DNA from: Gibbsiella quercinecans
GTDB lineage: Bacteria; Pseudomonadota; Gammaproteobacteria; Enterobacterales; Enterobacteriaceae
NCBI RefSeq assembly: GCF_002291425.1
Contig: NZ_CP014136.1
Span: 3,410,001-3,474,000, forward strand
Direction: 5' to 3'
Length of the DNA: 64,000 nucleotides
Shown: positions 26,353 to 35,854 of the stretch, one piece after another
How the letters are laid out: each line of letters starts with the position of its first letter
Numbering within the stretch: position 1 is the stretch's first letter
Translations under genes and position numbers: made by a program
Notes under the pieces: model-generated
Database searches by the model: none
The model's input: only the letters and a program-made list of their open reading frames with translations
What the model was told of the DNA's origin: nothing

Positions 26353-28494
26353 ATGCCATGCAAAAATGCGATCTCATTTTGTGGTTTATTCCTGATATCA
26401 GGGGGTTATTCTTTTGCTCAACCAGTGACTACCGCCGAGGATGCGGCGCAAAGCAGCGATACGATGGTGGTGAGCACCAGCCGTTCTGAAAAATCAGTAT
26501 GGGAAAGCCCGGCTTCTGTTCAGGTTATTGGCGCCGACGAATTGGGGAAGTCTACCAGCGAATCACTTGCTGACTTGCTGCGTGATGTTCCCGGCGTTGA
26601 GGTTTCCGATAATTCATTGGCCGGTCGAAAACAGATCCGTATTCGCGGTGAGGATGCCTCGCGGGTATTGGTATTAATTGATGGGCAAGAGGTGACATAT
26701 CAGCGCTCGGGCATGGGTTCCGGCCCAGGGTTATTGATTGATGAATCGGCGATTGAGCGAATTGAGGTAGTAAAAGGGCCAAACTCTGTTTTATATGGCT
26801 CGCAGGCGATCGGCGGGATAATTAATTTTATTACCCGCAAAGGGGGCGACAAACCTTTTGGCGGCAGTATTAAAACCGTTTATGACAGCGCCACCAATGG
26901 CTGGAACAGTTCAGGCTCGGTGTATGGCACGGTAGAAAACTTCAGCTACCGCCTGAGCGGCAGTTATGCCGATCATGGCGATCGTAAAACGCCGGACGGC
27001 CGTTTAACGAATACCAACTATGGCAATCAAAGCCAGAGCGCCTGGCTGGGCTATACGTTAGGGCGGCACCAGTTTGGCTTGTCGGTGGATCGCTACCGCC
27101 TGGATACCCAAACCTACTTCAACGATCCCGGCTATCAAAGCTTCAGCGTTAAATTGCCGAAGCTTGAACGTGAGAAAATCGGCCTGTTTTATGACTATGA
27201 TGCTGGTGGCGACTTTCTCAAAAAGGTTCATCTGAATGCCTATCATCAGGTGCTGGAGCGCAAATTTGAAAATGAGATTGCCGTCAGCACACCGTCGAGC
27301 CCAATGATTGGCACGGTGAACGTTGCCAACCAAACCCAGATCCATGACACGCAAAATACCCAGGGCCTTACCCTGCAGAGCGATTGGGCTTTATTTGAGC
27401 GTGATGCGTTGATCCTAGGCGCGCAGTATCAGCAGGATCGGGTGAAACAAAACGCCTGGGGCAATGTGGTGACTTCTACCACCACCGGCTTCCCGTCTGC
27501 GGCCAATAAGACCACCGAGACCTATGCCAATAACCGTTGGCAACAAACCAGCTGGTCGCTGTTCGGGCAGAATGAATGGGCATTTGCCGATAATTGGTCC
27601 TGGATTGTCGGCGCACGCCAATACTGGATGGAATCAAAATCAATCGGCGGCGATAAGCAGGTTACCGATTCCTTCGGCGGCGCAAGCTATACCGCGTTCA
27701 GCGATAATTCCGTGCGCGACAACGCCTTTGTCACGGCCACGAGTTTGCGCTATTCCGGCTTCGACAATCTGCAACTGCGGATGTCCTTCGCTCAGGGATA
27801 TGTCTTCCCGACGCTGTCGAATCTGTATATTGAAACCTCAGCGGGCGGCGGTACAACGTACGGCAACCCGAACTTAAAAGCCGAACACTCCAATAACTAT
27901 GAGGTTGGCGCCCGCTATAAAGGGCATGCGTGGCTGATTGATAGCGCGGTTTACTATGCCGAGGCCAAAGACTACATCGCCAGCCTGGCCTGCACCGGGC
28001 AGGCAATATGTAACGGCAACAGCAACACCAGCAATACGGCATATCAGTATTACGCCAATGTGAATAAAGCCAAAACCTACGGGATGGAAGTGACTGCGGA
28101 ATATAACGGCTGGTCGTTTGTGCCTTACGTCAGCGGTAACCTGATGCGCCGCCAGTTCGAGACGCCGACGATGAAAACCTATGATTCCGGCGAACCGATG
28201 TTGACCGGGCGTGCCGGGGTTAAGCATACGCTGGCGCTGAACGCGTTTGATGTCGAGTCCAATCTGTTTATTCGCGCGGCTAGCCAGGCGAAAGACAGCA
28301 CCGGCTCTGAAATGGTGCGTTACCCCGGTTGGGCGACGCTGAATTTCGCCGTTACCACGCAATTTGGCGACGACAATCAATACCAAACCACGTTGGCGCT
28401 GAACAACCTGACGGATAAACGTTATCAGACGGCGCATGAGTCTATTCCGGCGGCGGGCTTTAATGCGGCCCTGGGCGTTGGCGTGCAATTTTAA
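26353..28494 (+). CDS. TonB-dependent outer membrane receptor, probably heme/hemoprotein
   Basis: This is a 713-residue TonB-dependent receptor. After a signal peptide ending near Ala-Gln there is a TonB box region (DTMVVSTSR), a plug domain (DLLRDVPGVEV, IRGEDASRVLVLIDG) and a 22-strand barrel ending in Phe. The heme-receptor NPNL motif is present (GNPNLKAE); the usual FRAP motif is replaced by YVFPTLSNLY. The context with hutWX, hmuT and a Fur box makes heme the best guess; a siderophore is possible. The ATG at 26353 is preferred to the TTG codons upstream. Confidence 0.85.
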   Translation: MPCKNAISFCGLFLISGGYSFAQPVTTAEDAAQSSDTMVVSTSRSEKSVWESPASVQVIGADELGKSTSESLADLLRDVPGVEVSDNSLAGRKQIRIRGEDASRVLVLIDGQEVTYQRSGMGSGPGLLIDESAIERIEVVKGPNSVLYGSQAIGGIINFITRKGGDKPFGGSIKTVYDSATNGWNSSGSVYGTVENFSYRLSGSYADHGDRKTPDGRLTNTNYGNQSQSAWLGYTLGRHQFGLSVDRYRLDTQTYFNDPGYQSFSVKLPKLEREKIGLFYDYDAGGDFLKKVHLNAYHQVLERKFENEIAVSTPSSPMIGTVNVANQTQIHDTQNTQGLTLQSDWALFERDALILGAQYQQDRVKQNAWGNVVTSTTTGFPSAANKTTETYANNRWQQTSWSLFGQNEWAFADNWSWIVGARQYWMESKSIGGDKQVTDSFGGASYTAFSDNSVRDNAFVTATSLRYSGFDNLQLRMSFAQGYVFPTLSNLYIETSAGGGTTYGNPNLKAEHSNNYEVGARYKGHAWLIDSAVYYAEAKDYIASLACTGQAICNGNSNTSNTAYQYYANVNKAKTYGMEVTAEYNGWSFVPYVSGNLMRRQFETPTMKTYDSGEPMLTGRAGVKHTLALNAFDVESNLFIRAASQAKDSTGSEMVRYPGWATLNFAVTTQFGDDNQYQTTLALNNLTDKRYQTAHESIPAAGFNAALGVGVQF

Positions 28495-28500
28495 GGACTG

Positions 28501-29340
28501 ATGATGAAACGTCTGGTTATTGCTTTGTTGGCCGGTTGGCTGTGCGCCGCGGCGCAGGCTCAGGAACGGCTGGTGGTGGTCGGCGGCTCGCTGGTGGAAA
28601 TTGTGTATGCGCTCGGCGCCGGGGATCGGGTAGTGGGGGTGGATCAAACAACGTCTTATCCGCCGCAAACGCAGGCGCTGCCGCACGTTGGCTACTGGCT
28701 GCAATTGAGCGCTGAAGGGCTGCTGGCGTTGCGCCCCGATAAACTGATTACCTGGCAGGATGCCGAACCGCGCAGCGTGCTGGAACAGCTGCGCCAGCAG
28801 CACGTGGATATTATTGCCTTACCGCGTACGCCCGCCACGGCGGAACAGTTACTCGGCAACATAAGAACGTTGTCGACGGCGCTGGGGGCCACGGAAAAAG
28901 GCCAGGCGCTGGTTAACGATATCAGCCAGCGGCTGGCCGCCGTCTCGCGTAAAGCGGCAACACAGCCTGCGCCGGTGAAGGTGTTGTTCATGTTATCGGT
29001 AGGCGGCGGTTCGCCGCAGATTGCCGGCAGCGGGACGGTGGCCGATGGCGTTTTGCGCCTGGCCGGCGGGCGCAATGTCGCCAACCATAGCCAGTATCGG
29101 ACTTACAGCGGTGAAGCGATTATTGCCGCTAACCCGGATGTCATCGTGGTTACCACGCAAAGCCTGGCCGGGGGCGGCGGGAAAAAACTGCTGGGCAATA
29201 TTCCCGGCGTTGCCCAGACGGCCGCGTGGCGCAATAACCATATTGTGACCATCGATCAGGCGCTGATCCTGGGCATGGGGCCGCGAATCGCCCAGGCGGC
29301 GGAACAGCTCTACCAGGGCTTCTATCCCGCGAGCCGGTAG
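28501..29340 (+). CDS. hmuT: heme ABC transporter substrate-binding protein
   Basis: This is a 279-residue periplasmic binding protein of the HmuT/BtuF class. It has a signal peptide (LVIALLAGWLCAAAQA), then VVVGGSLVEIVYALG and a long connecting helix between two lobes. It should receive heme from the TonB receptor encoded 7 bp upstream. The second Met (28504) is better spaced from AAGGA. The stop is normal, but hmuU (permease) and hmuV (ATPase), which usually follow directly, are absent: a dispersed repeat and an IS element come next. Confidence 0.9.
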   Translation: MMKRLVIALLAGWLCAAAQAQERLVVVGGSLVEIVYALGAGDRVVGVDQTTSYPPQTQALPHVGYWLQLSAEGLLALRPDKLITWQDAEPRSVLEQLRQQHVDIIALPRTPATAEQLLGNIRTLSTALGATEKGQALVNDISQRLAAVSRKAATQPAPVKVLFMLSVGGGSPQIAGSGTVADGVLRLAGGRNVANHSQYRTYSGEAIIAANPDVIVVTTQSLAGGGGKKLLGNIPGVAQTAAWRNNHIVTIDQALILGMGPRIAQAAEQLYQGFYPASR

Positions 29341-29420
29341 GCGGCAACGCAGCGACAAATTCGTCGGGAGCAGATTTGAAGGCTGCGGGCAGCGGCCCCA
29401 TCGGGGCGAGGACCAGGGAT
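29341..29420 (+). repeat. dispersed Serratia-type intergenic repeat, left part, split by IS
   Basis: This 80-bp stretch (ending GAGGACCAGGGAT) joins naturally to 30789-30844 (ATGGGCCGAGTAATAAAGCC onward) when the IS is removed. The joined sequence resembles, in reverse complement, the repeat at 51856-51975, sharing the GGCCGAG...AAGCCAAC...CAACTTGCAGTATGA order. It begins immediately after the hmuT stop. Confidence 0.65.
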
Positions 29421-30788
29421 AATGAGATGGACGCTCCAACGTTGACGGCATCCAAGTGCCAAAATACGAGCGTAAACTCAGCAGAAGGAGCGTCCAAATG
29501 CAAGTATCTACTTTGGGTATCGACCTGGCAAAAAATGTTTTCCAACTTCATGGCATCGATCACACCGGCCACACGGTGCTCAGGAAAAAACTGAACCGGG
29601 ACAAACTGGTGCCTTTCATTATGCAACTCAGCCCCTGCCTGATTGGGATGGAGGCCTGCGCATCCAGCCATCACTTTGCCCGGCTTTTCAGCCAGTATGG
29701 TCATCAGGTCAAACTGATGCCGCCGCAATACGTCAAGCCCTACGTGAAAACCAACAAGACCGATGCGGCTGATGCCGAAGCCATTTGCGAGGCAGTCACT
29801 CGCCCCAACATGCGTTTTGTGCAGGTCAAGACGGCCGAACAGCAGGCGATACTCGCTCTGCATTCCGAGCGTGACATACTGGTTCGGGAACGGGTGGCAT
29901 GCGTGAACAGTTTACGCGCCATGCTGGCCGAGTTTGGTCTCATTATGCCAACCGGACATTGTGCTTTTCATCAGGGCATTCCCGATATCCTGGAAAACGG
30001 AGATATTACCCTGTCCCCCTTTGTTCGCCGCAGCGTTGCGCGCCAGTTTGAGCATATCCTTGCGCTCGAAGACCAGGTTACCCTGATTGAACAAGAACTC
30101 AGTCAGTGGGCGAAAAGCCAGCCAGCCTGTCAGCGGGTGATGAAAGTGCCGGGAGTGGGACTGATGACCGCGACCTACCTGGTGGCGTCGGTAGGCAATG
30201 GGCAACAATTTCATTGTGCAAAGCAGTTTGCTGCCTGGCTGGGGCTGACGCCGCGTGAGCACTCCAGCGGCGGGAAGCAACGCCTGGGGCGTATCAGCAA
30301 GCGGGGGGACAGATACTTCCGTTATCTGCTGATGCACGGTGCGCGTGCCGTTGCAGCGGTGATTGAACGGCACAAGGAAACGATGCCGTGGTTGTTCGCC
30401 TTGCTACAGAAGAAAAACTACAACGTGGCAGTGGTGGCCCAGGCGAGCAAAACGGCCCGCATTCTGTGGTCGATGCTGGTGAAGGGAACAGAATATCGCC
30501 CCGCTGCGCCCATTGAGGCTAGCTCAATGAGTGCGTCGGGGCAGCAAGCGTAAACGCAGTCCGGTAGTTGCTCGTGTAATCAAGAAGATGGCGAAACAGG
30601 TAAGACCGCAGGTGAGACATACCGTAATCGGCCAGGGCAATGTAGCCCGTAGGGATGGTTAGGCGCTCACCTGGCGGATTTCATCATGGTTCGGGTCACA
30701 GTAAGACCCCGAAAGAAACCGGATATATGGCTGCAATACCTGTTCACGTTTTCAGAAAAAAACATTGGCATTATCGGAGCGTCCATAT
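29421..30788 (+). mobile_element. IS110-family, IS1111-group insertion sequence
   Basis: This element of about 1.37 kb has an intact transposase gene. The group's hallmark is visible: perfect 11-bp subterminal inverted repeats ATGGACGCTCC (29427-29437) and GGAGCGTCCAT (30776-30786), a few bases inside the ends. The ends were placed by rejoining the split repeat; a 2-bp AT ambiguity remains. No clear target duplication is seen, as expected for IS110-type site-specific elements. Confidence 0.8.
29498..30553 (+). CDS. IS110-family (IS1111 group) transposase
   Basis: This is a 351-residue DEDD transposase. An N-terminal RuvC-like domain (TLGIDLAKNVFQLHG, KTDAADAEAICEA) is followed by a C-terminal Tnp20 domain with the conserved serine region (PGVGLMTATYLVASVG, FAAWLGLTPREHSSGGKQRLG). 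The reading frame is complete and follows AGAAGGAG, so the element may be active. IS110 elements use a noncoding bridge-type RNA for target choice; the 130-bp segment after the gene (30554-30700) is a place to look for one. Confidence 0.93.
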   Translation: MQVSTLGIDLAKNVFQLHGIDHTGHTVLRKKLNRDKLVPFIMQLSPCLIGMEACASSHHFARLFSQYGHQVKLMPPQYVKPYVKTNKTDAADAEAICEAVTRPNMRFVQVKTAEQQAILALHSERDILVRERVACVNSLRAMLAEFGLIMPTGHCAFHQGIPDILENGDITLSPFVRRSVARQFEHILALEDQVTLIEQELSQWAKSQPACQRVMKVPGVGLMTATYLVASVGNGQQFHCAKQFAAWLGLTPREHSSGGKQRLGRISKRGDRYFRYLLMHGARAVAAVIERHKETMPWLFALLQKKNYNVAVVAQASKTARILWSMLVKGTEYRPAAPIEASSMSASGQQA

Positions 30789-30844
30789 ATGGGCCGAGTA
30801 ATAAAGCCAACACACCTGCAACTTGCAGTATGAGGGGGATATAT
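30789..30844 (+). repeat. dispersed intergenic repeat, right part
   Basis: ATGGGCCGAGTAATAAAGCC followed by CAACTTGCAGTATGAGGGGG. This is the right half of the repeat interrupted by the IS; the same tail recurs before nqrA (53905-53945) and, reversed, at 36561 and 51856. Confidence 0.65.
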
Positions 30845-30845
30845 A

Positions 30846-31624
<779 letters not shown>

Positions 31625-31887
31625 ATTGTGATTCTCCGGGTGTTCCGCTGGATGTTAATTATACAATATGCGTAACGCTGATGTCATTACGATTTATAGC
31701 TAGGATGAGGAACTGAATTTCAATTTAATCGATAACGCCATGTTGCCAAGTAGACAGCTAACAACAACCTCTGCGCCTTAGGCGGCATGCTCCTTGCTTA
31801 TTACTTGCGTATAAAAAGGACACGCCACCCTTGGCGATGGGTTATCGGCACACCGGTAAAAAACGGCGCGCTGTGATGTAACCCCGC

Positions 31888-32781
31888 TTAACCGGCATCG
31901 GCATAACGCTCGGTGTTCTGCTGGCGGCGGCTATACAGGCTTTGCGATATCACCGCGGCCACGATAATCACCCCGCCGACGAGAGCGTGCGGTGCCGGCG
32001 CTTCCCCCAGGAACAGGTAAATCCACAGCGGCGCCAATGCGGTTTCAAGCAGCAGAAACAGCCCAGCGTTCGCCGGTGAAACAAAGCGCGTGGACAAGGC
32101 AATCAGCCCCATCGCCAGCGGCATAATCAGCGCGCCTTCCACTACCACCCAGAGCCATTGCGTATCGCTGAGCAGCAGCGATGTGTCGAACATCTGTTTG
32201 CCGTTGAACGCCATGATCAGCAGCGATGCCAGCACGCCGCCCAGAGACGGCAAGCCGACCGTACCGCTGTTGACCTTTGAGGAAAAGATAAACGCCAGCG
32301 CCATCGATACCGCCGTCGCCAGCGCGAAGGCGTTGGCCACCGCGCTCTGATCGCCGGATTTGCCGAACATCACAATCACCACCCCGATAATCCCCGCCAG
32401 CGCTGCCGCCATCAGGCTACGATCGATACGCACGCCGAAGAACAAGCGTGAGATCAGCGCGGAAATAAAAGGCGTGGAGGAGATGATGACCAGCACCGTG
32501 GCGATATTGCCGCGGTTGAGTGCATTGACGAAGCAGGCCGAGGCCACGCAGAAGAACAGCGCCGACAGCCAGTTGTCGCGCGTTAACCAAGGGGTGCCGA
32601 TGGTGCTGCGGCTGCGCTTCCACAACAGCCAGACGGCGAAGAACATTCCCCACATACACAACCCGCGCAGCACGACAATCAGCCAGGAGTTTGGGATGGA
32701 CATCAGGCGGATAAACACGGAATCGGTGCTGAGAATAATTCCCCCTATTATCCCAATCAGGTTGCCGGGGTTTTGTTTCAT
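31888..32781 (-). CDS. EamA/DMT-family transporter, last gene of an unknown operon
   Basis: This is a 297-residue inner-membrane protein with about ten hydrophobic helices in two EamA repeats. Such proteins usually export amino acids or small metabolites. Its ATG overlaps the TGA of the PLP-fold gene (ATGA), tying it to that operon. I infer export of a product made by the three upstream genes, or import of a precursor. A longer frame extends upstream but has an unlikely N-terminus. Confidence 0.85.
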   Translation of the reverse strand: MKQNPGNLIGIIGGIILSTDSVFIRLMSIPNSWLIVVLRGLCMWGMFFAVWLLWKRSRSTIGTPWLTRDNWLSALFFCVASACFVNALNRGNIATVLVIISSTPFISALISRLFFGVRIDRSLMAAALAGIIGVVIVMFGKSGDQSAVANAFALATAVSMALAFIFSSKVNSGTVGLPSLGGVLASLLIMAFNGKQMFDTSLLLSDTQWLWVVVEGALIMPLAMGLIALSTRFVSPANAGLFLLLETALAPLWIYLFLGEAPAPHALVGGVIIVAAVISQSLYSRRQQNTERYADAG

Positions 32782-33653
32782 GGTGTACTCCAGAGTGTTG
32801 TTAGTGTTGAAATGATTTCGTCGGTGGCATCGTGGTGCTCGCCGGCCTGGCCGCGCGCCCAACCGGAAAGCCGCAGCGTTTGCGTTTCCGGGAACCAACT
32901 GCCGCCGAGGGCTTTAGCCCGCTGGCGCTGCGCTGCATCAAGCGCCGGCAGCGCCAGACAACTGAACGGCAGGCCGGGATCGCTGACCGAGGCACACTCG
33001 GCGCCGCCCGGAGTCGTTAGCCGGATGGCGCCCACCTGCGCCACGTTGTAGGGTTGCCATTGGTTGCTATGCACGTTTTTCAGAGCTTCCTGCAGTGGGC
33101 AGAGAGACGCGGTAGCCTCTTCAAACAGCCGCAGCTCACTGCGCAGCAGGGTACTGAACTGCGCTGTTCGCATCGCGACGATCGCCAGCCCAACGGTCAG
33201 CGAAGCGTGCTTATGCAACGGCGCAATAAAAACGTTGCTTTGCGCCACCAGGTTTTGGTGCAGGCCGGTGGCAAAGCTGTGCGAAGCGTCCACCACCGCG
33301 TTGCCGGGGCCGGGATGGATGGCATTCACCGCGCCGGTATACGGGTTGACGTGAGTGATGATGTGCATTTCCCCAGGCCAGGCGGCGTTCAGCGTGGCAT
33401 CGGGGAACAGCAGGTTGATCGGCTGATAATGTTCGTGGCGGGCCAGGCACAGCGTAACGTTCTGCTTACGGAACAAGTGCGACAGGATCACCATCCCGAT
33501 CCGGACGGATGGGACAAAGAAGACATCGTACTCGTCCAGTTTATACAGGCGCGTTAGCGCAGTACGCAGCTCATCGCGGTACTGGCCGGCCCGTTTATAA
33601 AACCGATCGCCGTGGGCCTGCTGTAGCAGTGGCGATAACGAGGAGGCATCCAT
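32778..33653 (-). CDS. small PLP-fold enzyme, aminotransferase class V-like
   Basis: This 291-residue protein is of no family I can name with certainty. Two spots recall class V aminotransferases such as isopenicillin N epimerase: VVDASHSFATG, whose Asp122 would contact the pyridoxal ring nitrogen, and FIAPLHKHASL, whose Lys148 would be the Schiff-base lysine. HVNPYTGAV before them and LRLSGW near the end also fit. Usual members have about 400 residues, so this one is short. Its ATG overlaps the NUDIX stop (TGATG) and its own stop overlaps the EamA start. Confidence 0.6.
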   Translation of the reverse strand: MDASSLSPLLQQAHGDRFYKRAGQYRDELRTALTRLYKLDEYDVFFVPSVRIGMVILSHLFRKQNVTLCLARHEHYQPINLLFPDATLNAAWPGEMHIITHVNPYTGAVNAIHPGPGNAVVDASHSFATGLHQNLVAQSNVFIAPLHKHASLTVGLAIVAMRTAQFSTLLRSELRLFEEATASLCPLQEALKNVHSNQWQPYNVAQVGAIRLTTPGGAECASVSDPGLPFSCLALPALDAAQRQRAKALGGSWFPETQTLRLSGWARGQAGEHHDATDEIISTLTTLWSTP

Positions 33654-34051
33654 CAATCGATAATCCCTTGTTGATAGAGCAGGGGCAGAATGTTGTCGCG
33701 GAAGATCGAACCCACCGCGATCTCGTTCGCCGGCTGCCGGTAGTTGACCCAGGCGATCTCTTCGATTTCTGCGCTAGCGCGTGGTTGCCCGACGATCTCG
33801 ACGTGATAAACGTGATTTTCAATCATCACATCTTCAAATTCGGCGTGGCCGTGGAACAGGCCGAAAGGGCGGACGTCACGCACCCCGACGGCTAACTCTT
33901 CCCGCAGTTCGCGGCGCAGGCAACTGAGGTGATCTTCCCCAGGGTGCAGCTTGCCCCCCGGTGAGATAAAAATCTGGGTGCCGCGCTTGCGCGTCAGAAG
34001 CAATGCACGTTGGTGCAAAATAATCGCGGCGCATTTCACAATAACTTTCAC
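33653..34051 (-). CDS. NUDIX hydrolase
   Basis: This is a 132-residue NUDIX protein. The box reads GGKLHPGEDHLS then LRRELREELAVGV, keeping the GX5E and REUXEE residues that bind metal; the usual glycine near the end is alanine. It should cleave a nucleoside diphosphate-linked compound or clean up a nucleotide by-product. The start is GTG after AGGAG. It sits 13 bp after the PP-loop gene and overlaps the PLP-fold gene, so it is part of the same operon. Confidence 0.88.
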   Translation of the reverse strand: MKVIVKCAAIILHQRALLLTRKRGTQIFISPGGKLHPGEDHLSCLRRELREELAVGVRDVRPFGLFHGHAEFEDVMIENHVYHVEIVGQPRASAEIEEIAWVNYRQPANEIAVGSIFRDNILPLLYQQGIID

Positions 34052-34064
34052 GGGATGCTCCTGC

Positions 34065-34769
34065 TTATACGGCCGTCAACTGAGGGCTGGCCGCCATATC
34101 GACAAGCGTATTGCCGGAGAGGAAGTTGATGATGTCTATCGCCCGCGGGGTTTTTTCCTGTAAATAAGCCAGGATCACCTCGTCGCTGGGGGTAGTGAAG
34201 CTATCGGCGAAAATACTGATGCCTTCCAGCGATTTAGTCGAAATGCCGAGCTGCAAAAGCCGGTATTTCACGTCTTCCGCCGAGTGGGCGAATTCGTAAA
34301 TCGGCGAATGATAGTGAATGCCAAATTCCGCCATCAGTGCGACCAGGTACTCTTTGGCGACCAACCGCTGCTCTGGGAACTCTCTCTGGTAATGGGTGAT
34401 GCCGTCGTTGATGGTGGTAATACCATGGTGACGGCAGAAATCCACCAAGTGCGCGTGGATCGCCAGCTTCTCGCCGAGTAGCACCAGGTTTTTGCGGTAG
34501 TTGAGGATATCCTGTTCCAGGTTTTCGATGGCGATCGAACGGAAGGCGCCGCTGATGTCTGCAACGGTATGCCCCAAGACCAGATCGCCGAACCGGGCCT
34601 TCAGTTCATCCACTCGGTGCGCCAAAATCCCGCGGTGTAGTGAACAACCGCTGTTGCCCGACCATAAATGCACCGGGATACCTTGTAACATCAGATAACA
34701 GGCTGCCAGGGTGCTATCCCTGCCACCGGTGAACATAACTAACTGGGGTTGTATCTGTGAGGAACTCAT
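34065..34769 (-). CDS. PP-loop ATP pyrophosphatase-like protein
   Basis: This is a 234-residue protein. The N-terminal [14 protein letters not shown] (residues 13-26) is the SGGxDS-type PP-loop of N-type ATP pyrophosphatases (QueC, ThiI, asparagine synthetase domains), which activate a substrate by adenylation. No CxxC zinc or thiolation motif is evident. It is the first gene of the four-gene operon and faces a LysR regulator. I chose the ATG at 34769; a GTG at 34778 is possible. The substrate is unknown. Confidence 0.8.
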   Translation of the reverse strand: MSSSQIQPQLVMFTGGRDSTLAACYLMLQGIPVHLWSGNSGCSLHRGILAHRVDELKARFGDLVLGHTVADISGAFRSIAIENLEQDILNYRKNLVLLGEKLAIHAHLVDFCRHHGITTINDGITHYQREFPEQRLVAKEYLVALMAEFGIHYHSPIYEFAHSAEDVKYRLLQLGISTKSLEGISIFADSFTTPSDEVILAYLQEKTPRAIDIINFLSGNTLVDMAASPQLTAV

Positions 34770-34892
34770 AATTACCACGTCTATGTTGCTGTGCTTCGGT
34801 TAAATGAGGAGCGGGAACCCGTGTGAAAACGGCATTGGGTCACTCCGTTGGCCCGTTGCTGGTAATCAGACTAAAACGTTTCGGCTTGCGGT

Positions 34893-34910
34893 TGTAATGA
34901 TATAATCACA
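34893..34910. promoter_or_regulatory. LysR-type operator between the PP-loop operon and its regulator
   Basis: TGTAATGATATAATCACA is a near-palindrome (arms TGTAAT/ATCACA, one mismatch) that fits the T-N11-A rule. It lies 33 bp before the LysR start and 124 bp before the PP-loop gene. Confidence 0.4.
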
Positions 34911-34943
34911 CACTGAATGTGAGATTTTCTAACAGGGTGAGGT

Positions 34944-35822
34944 ATGGCCGATCTACCGTCGTTGCGGGCGCTGCACTATTTTCAGCAGGCGGCGCGCTTT
35001 GAAAACTTCAGCCTGGCGGCTGAATCGCTGAACGTGACTCATAGCGCCATCAGCCACCAAATCCGGCAGTTGGAGGCACAGCTCGCCACGCCACTGTTTA
35101 CCCGCAGCCATGGGCGGGTATTCCTCACCCCGGCCGGCGAACGGCTGAAAAAAAGCTGTTTGCAGGCTTTTGGCGAGCTTGAACGCGCCTGCCATGAAAT
35201 TAAAAACCAGGGCGTAAGCCCGCTAACCATCGCCTGCGCGCCAAGCTTTCTGGCCCAATGGTTGCTGTCGCGCATCGGCCGTTTCTCGGAGCGGTATGCG
35301 GATATTCCCCTGACGTTTCAAACCTGTACCGATATTGAACAACTGAAAAGCGGCTATAGCGATGTGCTGTTACTGAGCCACGAACGGCCGGTGGATCCGG
35401 ATATCGAAACCACGCTGCTGAGTGTGGATTACATCGGCCCGGTGTGTGCGCCCGATTTCACGCAGGCCTTTACCTACGCGACGGACTTTTCCACGCTGCC
35501 CCTATTGCACGCCGACACCAAGGTTCACGCCTGGGCCGAATGGGCCAGGAAAACCGGCGCCCAGGGGGACTTCTGGGCCGGCCGGCATTTTGAAAACCTG
35601 ATGCTGGCTATTCAGGCCGCGCGCAGCGGGCTTGGCATCATCATGACGCCGCAAATGTTGGTCAAGAAAGACATCCAGCAGGGGACGTTGGTTGCCCCAT
35701 TGGGCTTTGTGGAGGTGGATCGCGCCACCTGGATGATGGTGCATGCGCAGCGCAAGGAGGAGCGTGCTATTCGCCTGTTCTGCCGTTGGTTGTTGGAAGA
35801 GGCGGCATACGGCGAGGAATAA
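34944..35822 (+). CDS. LysR-family regulator (GcvA-like)
   Basis: This is a 292-residue LysR protein with an N-terminal HTH (FENFSLAAESLNVTHSAISH) of the GcvA/AmpR subgroup and an effector domain from about residue 90. It is divergent from the PP-loop operon over 174 bp and is the obvious candidate to control it. The effector is unknown; if LysR logic holds, it is the substrate or product of the operon. The start is ATG after GGTGAGG. Confidence 0.88.
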   Translation: MADLPSLRALHYFQQAARFENFSLAAESLNVTHSAISHQIRQLEAQLATPLFTRSHGRVFLTPAGERLKKSCLQAFGELERACHEIKNQGVSPLTIACAPSFLAQWLLSRIGRFSERYADIPLTFQTCTDIEQLKSGYSDVLLLSHERPVDPDIETTLLSVDYIGPVCAPDFTQAFTYATDFSTLPLLHADTKVHAWAEWARKTGAQGDFWAGRHFENLMLAIQAARSGLGIIMTPQMLVKKDIQQGTLVAPLGFVEVDRATWMMVHAQRKEERAIRLFCRWLLEEAAYGEE

Positions 35823-35823
35823 C

Positions 35824-35845
35824 GGCGGCCGGTGCGCTGGCCGCC
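35824..35845. terminator. hairpin between LysR gene and grxB
   Basis: A perfect 7-bp stem (GGCGGCC/GGCCGCC) with an 8-base loop begins 2 bp after the LysR stop, between convergent genes. There is no T run. Confidence 0.5.
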
Positions 35846-35854
35846 ATCAGGGGG

